This document shows positions 12,953 through 21,470 of a stretch of 64,000 nt of DNA, in pieces; the stretch's first letter is position 1, and every line of letters begins with the position of its first letter. The stretch lies in NCBI RefSeq assembly GCF_040807025.1, contig NC_090952.1:3798001-3862000 (forward strand). Reading direction: 5' to 3'. The DNA comes from Struthio camelus. Taxonomy: Eukaryota > Chordata > Aves > Struthioniformes > Struthionidae. The notes beneath the pieces are model-generated. The model was given only the letters and a program-made list of their open reading frames with translations, ran no database searches and had not been told where the DNA came from. The translations under genes were made by a program, and so were the position numbers.

Positions 12953-13556
12953 CGAAATGCTGCAGCGTACACAGACACCAAATTTCATTCAGCACACACA
13001 CAGCGAAACGAAAATCTCGTTTGAAAAAAAAAAAGGAAACGGAGGCAAATTTTTCTATTAAATATGCAAAGGAAAAAAAAAAGTATTCTTGCCTTAGAAA
13101 GTGCAGAGTTCACTCTTTGTAAAGGCAACCGCCCCCGCGGCGGGCCCGGGGCCGGGCGCCCCGGCCGCTCCGGCACCCCCGGGCAGTCCGGCTTGGCCAG
13201 TCCCGCAGCGGCCGCGCCGCTGCCGTGGAGGCGCCGCTCCTGTGAGCCCGAATGACTTGATTGTCGAAGCGTAGTTTTTTTTTTTTTTTTTTAACCGTGA
13301 AATCATACGGATATCGAACAGTTTAAGCGAAATCAAAGCAAAATAAATCTCCATTTTCCCCGAACAAACCGCGACTCCAGGGACGTGCCAATTTGTTTCC
13401 TTTCTTTTTTTTTTTTTTTAATTTTTAATTATTTTCTCTCTTTCTCTTTTTTCTTTTTTTTTTCTTTAATTTAGCCGATGAGGTAGAAACAGAAACGTTA
13501 TTGCAAAAATGCGATGGATTTGCTGGGGGCGGGGGAGAGCGAACAAAATCATGCAA

Positions 13557-13578
13557 GTGCGTGTGTGTGCGTGTGTGG
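13557..13578. repeat. (GT)n microsatellite
   Basis: Imperfect GT/GC dinucleotide run inside the probable 3' UTR. Confidence 0.8.
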
Positions 13579-14030
13579 AAGTGTGCGTGGGGACCCTCGG
13601 CAGCGAGTGCGGGTGAGCAGGGCCGGCGCCTCCGTATTTACAGCCGTCCAGGGCGGTTTCGAGATCGTTTTCTTTCCTTTTTTGCCCCCCTCCTTTTTTT
13701 TTTTTTTTTTTTAATAGAAGAGGATCGGGCACCGAGGAGGGATCAGTGTCCCTTGCCCCCACCTGCCCTGCCTGCAAGCCGGGAAGGGACGGAGAGCTGG
13801 AACAAAGACCTGCCCGGGCTCTCGCCGCCACTGCCCTGACTCCGGACACCCTCTGTAAATCCCCCCGGGCCTTTCATTTTGTCTTTCTTTTTTTTTTTTT
13901 TTCCTCCTTTTTTTTCAGTTTTGTCTACAAAAGCAGTCTGTACCAGTCATAACAGCGTGGTCAGTTGGCCCGGGAGTGAGGAGCAGACACCAGGCTGTTC
14001 ACTTCGCTTTGGGCAGGTTTCCTTTTTAGG

Positions 14031-14036
14031 TTTATT
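14031..14036 (-). terminator. Proximal poly(A) signal candidate (AATAAA)
   Basis: TTTATT on the plus strand gives AATAAA on the minus strand, about 130 nt after the stop codon. It would give a very short 3' UTR. Confidence 0.35.
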
Positions 14037-14162
14037 ATTCCTTTTTTTTTTTTTTGACAAACAAACAAAAAACCCTGCCCGTTTTGGAGAGGCTGAGGCC
14101 AGGACCATGCTAGGCTGGCTGGGGGGCCAGGCGCTCCCCCCACTGGCATCGCAGCCCCCTCT

Positions 14163-15068
14163 TCAGTAGGTGGCAGAAAATTTCATCCTTTTCTGTTTCT
14201 GTCTCTGATTGCAAAACCAGACCCGCACCACATTCTTCTTCAAGTCTAACTTCTCAGCGATGGCAGCGATTTTCTCTGAGGAGGGTCGTGGCTGCACAGC
14301 AAAGTAGGCCTCCAGTGATCGCTTTTCAGGAGCGGCAATGGAGGTGCGCTTACGTTTCTTGTCTCCCCCTGTGTAGATCTCAGGTTTGGTCATTTTCTCT
14401 CTCTGGGCCCGCTCTGCCTCCTCCAGCCATGCTTCCAGGATGGGCTTTAGGGCCACCATGTTGTTGTGGGACAAGGTGAGAGACTCAAACCTGCAGATTG
14501 TGCTTTGGCTAAGGCAGCCCACCCCCGGGATCTTCAGGTTGGCCAACGCAGAGCCCACATCAGCCTGGGTCACCCCCAGCTTGATCCTCCGCTGCTTGAA
14601 CCGCTCGGCAAAGGACTCCAGCTCCCGCGGGTCCGTCTCTGTCTCAGGGCCAGAGATGACAGCATGCGAAGTGAGGCCGTGGGGGTGTGACATGTTCATA
14701 GGCTGGGAGTGGTGGGCCATGTGGTTGATGGCCGACATGTGGGAGTGAGGGTGCGAAGGTGTGGAGCCCACGTCTGGGCCAGGCACTCCTCCGAGCGGGA
14801 TGGCAGAATTGAGATGGTCCAGGAGCTCACCATCCAGGCCTTGGGAGGGCTGGTGGTGGTGGTGGTGGGGATGGTGTGTGGTGAGCACAGACGGGTGGTG
14901 CAGGTGCACAGAGGATGAGGTAGGAGTGCAGGACACGCTGCTCATGGTGTGGTAGGTGGCATCCGGCTTGAAAGGGTGGGCTTTCTGTGATACTATATCC
15001 ACAGCGGCCAGAGCCTCAGCACCTCGCAGCAAGGTCTCATCAAAGCCAGCAAAAATGTTACCTTGGAT
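14163..15068 (-). other. POU4 gene coding exon 2 with POU-specific domain and homeodomain
   Basis: Encodes residues 41-341 and a TGA stop (14165-14163). The POU-specific domain occupies about 14636-14403 and carries RFKQRRIKLGVTQADVG and SQSTICRFESLTLS, the DNA-contacting helices. The homeodomain occupies about 14360-14181 with the basic start KKRKRTS and VRVWFCNQRQ in helix 3. Compared with human POU4F1 from memory, the homeodomain appears identical, while the POU-specific domain and linker carry several changes, for example Cys at residue 225 where the family has Ser (VGSLSQ). Confidence 0.93.
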
Positions 15069-15842
15069 CTGGAGGTGGGGTTGGAGGGGAAAAGGGGGAA
15101 CAAAAACAAACGAGAAGACCGACAGAAGATTAAAATATATGTAATACTACAGAGATCCCACTCAGTCCCTCTACAGTGTCTGGGCCAGGTAAGCTGAACA
15201 AAGTTTAACCCTCCCCCAAGAAAAGAAACAGAAAGAGGGTGCCGAGCCCCCAGCACCCCACCCTTCCCTTCTCCTCAGGGGAGGAGAGATGCAGCGGGAG
15301 GACAGAGCCTACCGGAGTCTTGCGGAGCCTCTGCTCTACCGGATCGCACGACCGAGTTGGGCAAGACGACATTTCTCTCCCACCCCGGGACAGACCTGCC
15401 AAATCTCCCCTCCGTTTCCCAAGCCCTGTCTGTCCGCTCCGAGCACCGCCTTGGGAGCAGACGGTAACCCTCCTCAAGACCTGCCTCACACACTGCCGTA
15501 GGGGCAACGCAAACGAAATCCAAACCGGAACGGACCCCCTGCCCGCACCGCGGCTCACGAAGTAAGTTCGGTGGCCGGGGCAGGGTCGGGCGCAGCGGAG
15601 CCCGGTCCGCCGGCGCGGGGGCCCGGCCGGGGAGCCCCCCTCTGCCTCCCCCCCCCGCCCCGCGGCAGCCCACAGGGCGCCTGCCTCCCCCGGGGCCGGG
15701 AGCGCAGCCAGAGGCGGCTTACCTGGGGGGCGGGCAGGCAGGCTCTGCGGATGGCTTCTGAGCTGGTGTGCAGGTGGGGGTACTTGGGCTCATGCAGGAT
15801 GGGGTGCATGCTGAAAGCCTGCTTGCTGTTCATGGACATCAT
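14163..15842 (-). CDS. POU4F1-like: Class IV POU-homeodomain transcription factor (Brn3/POU4 family), two exons, 341 aa
   Basis: The CDS joins 15842-15723 and 15068-14163 (minus strand), giving 341 residues with no internal stop or frameshift. What is seen: an N-terminus MMSMNSKQAF; SSEAIRRACLPAPQ just before the intron; a POU-IV box around residues 43-66 (GNIF..FDETLL..AEALAAVD); the family motif HPFKPDATYHTM (71-82); a His-rich stretch (105-112); MSHPHG before the DNA-binding region; a POU-specific domain (185-262); a linker (263-276); a homeodomain (277-336) with WFCNQR in helix 3; and the end KFSATY. The family are nuclear DNA-binding factors for sensory neuron, retinal ganglion and hair-cell differentiation. 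The first of two adjacent ATGs is chosen because it lies in a CCCACCATG context and matches the family start. The C-terminus and homeodomain match POU4F1 as I recall it, while length and exon 1 size match POU4F3. Inference: a fourth paralogue (Brn3d / pou4f1.2 type). Family membership is near certain; the paralogue is not. Confidence 0.95.
15069..15722 (-). other. POU4 gene intron (654 bp)
   Basis: It begins GTAAGC and ends in a pyrimidine-rich tract (CCCCTTTTCCCCTCC) followed by CCTCCAG. Phase-0 splicing joins ...PAPQ to IQGNIF, the expected family junction. The intron is GC-rich near exon 1 and more AT-rich in the middle. In mouse Brn3a, intronic sequence can drive a short isoform; nothing here proves that for this gene. 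Confidence 0.9.
15723..15842 (-). other. POU4 gene coding exon 1
   Basis: Exactly 40 codons, ending in phase 0 after a CAG codon, followed by the donor GTAAGC (complement at 15722-15717). A short first coding exon ending at ...CLPAPQ is the arrangement I know from POU4F3, and this exon has the same length. The two Met codons are at 15842-15840 and 15839-15837. Confidence 0.92.
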
Positions 15843-15911
15843 GGTGGGAGAGGAGCGGGGCAGGGCAGGGGCGCTCCGGGCAGCCCGGCTCCGGGGGCGC
15901 GGTATTGTCTG
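15843..15911 (-). other. Predicted 5' UTR of the POU4 gene
   Basis: A short GC-rich leader between the start codon and a transcription start placed about 30 bp downstream of the TATA-like element. The frame is open upstream of the ATG, as expected by chance in a CpG island. The start site is inferred, not seen. Confidence 0.4.
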
Positions 15912-15935
15912 CCTCCGCCGCCCGGCATCAATGGC

Positions 15936-15941
15936 ATTATA
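15936..15941 (-). promoter_or_regulatory. TATA-like element of the POU4 promoter
   Basis: The minus strand reads GAGCTATAATGCC in an otherwise GC-rich stretch. It lies about 95 bp upstream of the start codon and 35 bp downstream of a CCAAT box, which is a plausible core promoter spacing. Confidence 0.5.
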
Positions 15942-15971
15942 GCTCGGCCCCCCCCGCCCCTCCGTGCGCTC

Positions 15972-15976
15972 ATTGG
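15972..15976 (-). promoter_or_regulatory. CCAAT box
   Basis: ATTGG on the plus strand gives CCAAT on the minus strand, about 35 bp upstream of the TATA-like element and about 65 bp before the predicted start site. This is the usual position for NF-Y binding. Confidence 0.5.
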
Positions 15977-15995
15977 ACGGGTTGCGGGAGGCACC

Positions 15996-16014
15996 TCCCC
16001 CGCCCCGCCCCCGG
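15996..16014 (-). promoter_or_regulatory. GC boxes (Sp1-type)
   Basis: The minus strand carries two overlapping GGGGCGGGG-type motifs directly upstream of the CCAAT box. They fit a CpG-island promoter. Confidence 0.45.
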
Positions 16015-16027
16015 GGCAGTGATCTCA

Positions 16028-16055
16028 CCCCCCCCCCAACGAGCCCCCCCCCCCC
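16028..16055. repeat. Paired poly(C) runs upstream of the promoter
   Basis: C10 (16028-16037) and C12 (16044-16055) are separated by AACGAG, so the minus strand carries G12 and G10. Length is prone to slippage and sequencing error. Confidence 0.85.
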
Positions 16056-17418
16056 AAAACGGGGCTCACCTCCCCCGCCCCGCTCCTCCCGGCCCTGCGT
16101 GGCCCCGGGACTCCCCGCTGGGGCCCGGGTGTCCTGGCGCAGCCGGGCCGGGGCTGGCGGCAGGTGGCTCTGGGGGCTCCCGGACGGGCAGCGGGGTGGA
16201 GGCGAGCAGCACCGCGCTGGAGCGGCAGCCCCCGAGCCCCGCTCCTGCCCCGGGCCGCGGCCGTCGAGCAGCCCCGCAGCGCGGCCGAGCCGCTCCGCCC
16301 GACCCGGCCCCGCACGTCCCGGCCGCTGCCTCCTGCCTACGACTGAGCTCCCCTCTGCCCGGCCACTGCTCCACCCTGCCCGACCCTGTCCGGCTCCTGT
16401 CCGTCCTGCTCGGCCCCCGCCGGCTGCTGCCCGGCCCAAGCCGGCCCCTTCCCGGCCCAGGGAGGTGCGTGCCTGCCAGCAGCTTGGGGCCTGTTTGTGC
16501 CGGGGTGGATTTGGGGAACAGAGCAGATCCGAGGCTGGCAGTGAAGAGGAGTCTTCTCGAAACCTCCCTCATGGGGCTTTCTGAAGGAAAAAGTTCCTGG
16601 GGTTAAAATTCACCATGACAATGAAATAAGGAGAGGTTTCATCAACTTTTTTTGCCTCTCTTTGATGAACCTTCCGGATTCGATCACACGAATCCTCCTG
16701 CCAGTGCAATCCCACAGAGTCCACGTCCATCTGTCTGCAGCCTGGTCCAGCCTCCCCTCTCCAGGGGCCAGTGCTGCCTGCCTCTGCCTCAGCAGTACAG
16801 TCTTCCTTTCCCAATATCTATCCATCTGTGTTTACCTCCATGCACCCCCTCTGCCCATGGCATTGCCCTCTCTCTCCCAATATTCACTTCCTCCTTCTCC
16901 CTCCCTGCTCCTGTGCCTGGATCCTGTCGCTGTCCAAGTGCTGTGTGTGGAGGTGAAGTCTGATGGTTGCACCCTGCTCTGGCACCTCTTAGCCCTGCCT
17001 GAAGGCAGATGAGATGTCTGACACGCAGCAACACTGTCAGCCCAGAGCAGGAGCAGGGGGATTGGTGGAATGGGGGTCTCTGGTGCTTGCTGGAGAGGGG
17101 ATGGCAGCTGTGAGAGGGATGGAGGATAAGAGGGTGCTTGGTCTTGCTCAGAGCCAAGGGACCTCTCAAGGGAACAGTGTGTGTTTATCCTGTCCAGAAA
17201 ATCCAGCCCTAGCAGTGTATGTAAGGAAGGTTGTACACAGTCCAGCTGTTCTAAGGGTGTGGAGGTGGAGGCAGGGCAGTGTCACATGATTTTCCTGGCC
17301 CCTCTCCCATTCACCCTCTAGCTTTACAGATCCTGCTTACAGTTTCCTCTGTGACATCCCTTCTCACAGGGATTCTGCTGCTGGGCACCTTGGGTCTGAC
17401 AGGGCCAAAAAGTATCAA

Positions 17419-17441
17419 ACAAAAAAAAAAAGAAAAGAAAA
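17419..17441 (+). repeat. A-rich simple tract
   Basis: An A run followed by AGAAAAGAAAAA and then a short TCTAA/ATCTAATC repeat. Confidence 0.7.
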
Positions 17442-17654
17442 ATCTAATCTAATCTCACTTACCGGAGAGGCTGAAGTGCCCTAAACCAGATGCTACCTCA
17501 AGTCTGGGTGTGTGCAAAAAAAAGGTCAGATCCAGTGATAAGAGACTTTGAAAGCAGCTATCACCATGTATGTTTCTGCCCAGATTCAAGCACAGACCAT
17601 CAGACAGTAGTGTGCGTGCAGGGAGAAGGTTCCTAAACTAGATGGGGTGTAGCA

Positions 17655-17675
17655 CATCATTAGCATATGCACAGG
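17655..17675. promoter_or_regulatory. Candidate POU site overlapping an E-box
   Basis: ATTAGCATATGCA combines an ATTA homeodomain half-site, GCAT POU half-sites and the E-box CATATG. It lies about 1.8 kb upstream of the start codon. Motif match only. Confidence 0.25.
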
Positions 17676-20600
17676 GACGAAGAAGAGGACCCCATTGGCC
17701 TGGATCCTAACTCCGGAGTCTTCTTTGTGGAAGAACCACATCAGGTCTGTGGTGCTGCCAGAAAAGCTCTACCTCTGAAGGCCTGATAGATGGGAGAGGG
17801 TCCATGCGTGATCCCTACCTACAACAGTCCGTGCAGGCCTTCTTGCTCATCAAAGCACCCTATAAACAAACTAGGGACCTCTGATCCCAGCAGGGTAGCC
17901 TGTCAACATGGTGATGCTCTCTGACTAGCCACAGATATGAATAGGTGAGAGCTGTGAAGTCTTTTTGCCTTCTGCTTTCTATTAGCACAGCTCTCTGAGT
18001 CATGGTCTCCTCTCTGCTGCTTGCAGAGATTGCAGCATTAGGTGACGGGCAGAGAAGAGCTGCTGCCAGAGAGGTTCATTGGAAGCTTTCTTTACACTTG
18101 AGGCTCAGGCAGAATTATTGCAAAGGGGAATTGTTCTTCCTGGGTAGTCTGCAGTGTTCCCAGCCACTTTCTCTCCTCTTCAGCTAACAGCCCATGGACT
18201 TGCTGACTCTCGCGTGCCTGACAGAAGCTTTTGTTATGTGACTTCATCTTTCTTTTATTCTGCTGGGCTCTTCCTGGTGACCAGCCCGCCATCTCTTTTT
18301 ATTTCTCCTCATTCTCTACATTTCAGTAGATCAAGGAAGGAAGATTGGAGAGAACAGTTCACTCTCTGGCTCTAGATTTAGCTGTACCTGAGGGAGCTAA
18401 TATCATCGTAGGCTGTTTTTTTGCTGCAATGAACTGCCTCCAGACTCTGCCCCAGAACATGCCCCAGAGGTTGGGGACCCTGGGACTTAGACCTGGGTGT
18501 GCTCTGCTTCTGCACACCATGCAGAGGGGCACCTAGGGAAAATCAGATAAGACTCTCCTCTTTGAGGGGCTCGGCAGGTAGTTTTCCACACCTTCAGGAA
18601 GCTCAGGACCTGAACTCAGAGCCCAACGACAGCACATGGCTAGCAAGCTCAGTAAGGAGTGCAGAAATTCCTTTTCCAGCACATGCAGCCCATTCTGATC
18701 TCATTTCTCACACCTGTAACCACTGAAATGACTGCTGGTGCAGCAGAACAGTTGTCTCAAGCCAAATCAAAGATTTATCTAGCCCTGGATCCTGGGTGTT
18801 TGTCCAGGAAAGGTAGATAAAAATAGATCAGGTAAACAGCATTTCCTCCACATCATTTCCATGCCTATCAGGGTTTAACAGACCTTTACTAACTCCCCCT
18901 CACAAACCTTCTCTTTTCCGAGCAGACAATATCTACAGTCAATGCACCAGCTGCCACTAGAAACTAACCTCAGAGACTCTTTCTCCAGCAAGGTCTGTGT
19001 CCAAGAAGCTCCATTTCTGTGGCTTTCCAAAGATGACCCACAGTTTCTCCTTCTGGCTTTCTGTCTCTAATCAAACACACTTGCAATACTCCTCCTGATC
19101 CCCATGCTTGCAATCAAAAAACACCTCAATACAGACTTTTTAGGGGATTGCCCTGCCTACCATGTGGTTTGGTGCCCCAGGCAGTTGCCTCCCAACTCCA
19201 GCTGTTTTTATTACCAAAGTAGGTTTCATTACTCCTTCATTTGTGCCTGAATGAGAGCCCTTGGCACCCTCATGGGCTTTAATGGGGGTCTATGTGTTCT
19301 CGCTACCCGCTGGCAGTGATTATCAGCTTCCAGCATAATACTAACATAGAGCAGCGGGTATACGGCTTTCCAGGCCTCCAGGAAAGGATCCATTTGAAAT
19401 GGTGCACACACTGCTTTCTGCAAAACAATGGAGCATAGAGGCAGCAGAGGCCCTAACTATGCAAACAGTTGTGCTGGTTGGAAATGGCTCTGTCTCCAGA
19501 TGACTGTTGGTGTTTTCCTCTCATCTGTGGAGGTGCATATGAGCTGGCCAAGTTCACTTTGTGGGAGTCTCGGACACGTTTTACAGCAGTGGTTGGGTCA
19601 TGCTGCTGGTGCACATCTGACAGTGGTATCACTTCCATTTGGTGTAGGTACAGGCATCAGGAGATAGCTACCTGCCTCTTACTTCGTCTATTAGGATGAA
19701 CTTTTCATGCCAGCAAGTCCAGGGCCCAGTGCTCTGTTACACCAATAAAGGAAAAAGTCAGGATGAGGAACATGGCTCCTGGAAAACACTCTGTGGGGTG
19801 ATGCAGAGATCAGGAAAACAATGAGCACCCATTCATTGGTTCTCCTTCCATACAGTCAGTGCAACTTGTAAGGAGTCTCTGTTCTCCAGCCCATGCTTTC
19901 TTCCTCATGGTCCTTTCCCGAGTCTGAGCAGGCACAGGATGGTGGAATCAGCCAAAAAGGAGAAATTCTGATGCACTGGAAATTTTTGTTGTGCGCTTAA
20001 TTTCAGCCCAAAATGAGCCAAATCAGACTTTTTTATTTTTTTATTTTTAACATCCCACAAGTCAGTCCTGATGAGAAACTCACTGTGGAAGAAGGAAAGA
20101 GGCAGTCTGGGAAGAAAACATGTGTCCCCAGAGCTCTCCAGCCACAGAGGTACAGTGACTTTCTCACTACCAGCAGCCATCCCAGTCCCAACTTGCAGCT
20201 CTGCTTAGCACTGAAACTTTCCATGTGCCTGGCCTCTGGCAGTGTCCTTGCTGTCTCAGGGTTATGGCTCCTGAAAGCACAGTTCCTTGGTCTTACTGGG
20301 CCACTAAGCAGCTCCAACATTTCTCACTCTCTGAGAAACCCTGGGGAGGATCCATCTATCAAAATTAACATGTTTGAGGATTAAATGTTTCAATTTCTTT
20401 GGAATTGACATTTTCAGATGAAAATTTCTGTTTTGTCCAAACATTTGTAAGATGCTCTACCTGCCAGAGGACTGCACATTTTGAGCAGAGTGATGGTTTA
20501 AATTGCCCGCCTGAGTGCAGGAAGGGAAAACCAAGCCCCCAGCATATTTTAATAGATGCGTTAAACTCTATAAGCTGTTGTACTTCTGAGGTAGACCCGT

Positions 20601-21029
20601 GGCATTGAGGAGAACATTTCTACTGCAGAGTATACTTACGCTGGTTTAAAATTAGTGTGAGATCAGAAACAGGACCGGGACAAACTAAAGTGATCTCCCA
20701 TGCAACTCTGTGGCAAACAGTGGCATTACAGAAGGTTCAACAGTGGCAGGATTCTGTGCATTTCACCACACAGAGTTGGAAATAAAAAAAGAAATGCAGG
20801 CATCATTCAAAATACCATGCTTCCAAAACGATCTGGAGGCTAGGAGAGCAGTACAGAAAGAGCTCCTGATGATGACAAGAGCTATTTCTAAGTCTAAATA
20901 GCACAATGTATTTTAATACACAGATCTAGCACTCCAGGTGTAAGAGGAAATAATATCTATGCAGACCAATGCTGAAAGCCAGCTTGTAAAAATCCCTATT
21001 AAAACCCCACTGAGTCTAATCATGGAAGA

Positions 21030-21470
21030 TAGCTTTTAATTAAAAAGTGCAACCATTCAGCCAAGTTTTATAGGGAGATTGCTACGACCCCGGGAGATGC
21101 CAACCAGCAATAGACTAAGCTCCTTCCGGAGGGAGGGATTTTTCCCATCCCTTGTTCTTAGCTGGCAGGGAACATCTCTGACTGTTTTAAATGGGCAACT
21201 TCGCGAGTTTCCTGAGTGTGGTTTCTTCCATTAGGAAATGGGAACCTTTAACAGCTCACCCAGGCAGCAAAATTCCTCCACTCCATCTATTGCATTAGGA
21301 GCCCAGAGTCCACGCCGCTCAACTCAGTGGAGTAAGAGAGAGAACAAGAGAAAAGAAAATCCAGATGGGGCAAAGTGTAGCTCGACTTTTTAATACTAAA
21401 TTATTTACAGTAAGTAAAATCGTGTGTGTCAATTGTGAAAAGAGTCCAATTTGTTTGATTTACATTGCAG
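21030..21470. promoter_or_regulatory. Candidate upstream enhancer block (about 5 kb from promoter)
   Basis: It holds a 12-bp palindrome TTTTAATTAAAA (21034-21045), E-boxes CAGATG (21362-21367) and CAATTG (21430-21435), and AT-rich words TTTTTAATACTAAATTATTTAC, in otherwise unique sequence. Brn3a in mouse is known to have autoregulatory sequence several kb upstream; any equivalence is inference. Confidence 0.25.

Larger units (their letters stand above)
10330..13260. promoter_or_regulatory. Large CpG island downstream of the POU4 gene
   Basis: CG-dense sequence spans nearly 3 kb, densest at 11200-11470 and 12420-12680, separate from the promoter island. Open frames of 100-170 codons on both strands and several frames show no domain I recognise and have the Arg/Pro/Gly/Ala bias of translated CpG islands. 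It may serve as the promoter of an unannotated non-coding transcript or as a Polycomb-type domain. Confidence 0.7.
13275..14055 (-). repeat. Six oligo(A) tracts on the mRNA strand
   Basis: Plus-strand T runs at 13275-13292 (18), 13405-13419 (15), 13454-13463 (10), 13694-13712 (19), 13888-13902 (15) and 14042-14055 (14). They would be A runs in the 3' UTR. Two further runs of opposite polarity (A11 at 13024-13034, A10 at 13073-13082) lie just beyond. Confidence 0.85.
12930..14162 (-). other. Probable 3' UTR of the POU4 gene
   Basis: The region follows the TGA stop and runs to the last AATAAA that I assign to the gene. It mixes GC-rich blocks (for example 13130-13250) with long oligo(T) tracts on the plus strand (oligo(A) in the mRNA) and a GT microsatellite. 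POU4 genes often have long 3' UTRs. No splice sites or competing coding frame were recognised. Confidence 0.5.
15540..16550. promoter_or_regulatory. Promoter CpG island of the POU4 gene
   Basis: Dense CG dinucleotides run from the 5' part of the intron across exon 1, the core promoter and about 600 bp upstream, with many CCGG and GCGC words. CpG frequency drops sharply on either side. Many open frames on both strands here are artefacts of low stop-codon frequency. Confidence 0.8.

Noticed and set aside
15843..16439. In-frame upstream extension of the POU4 protein from an ATG at 16439
   Set aside because: The frame is open only because CpG-island sequence has few stops. Its Arg/Gly/Ala/Pro content is artefactual, it crosses the core promoter, and the downstream ATG matches the family N-terminus.
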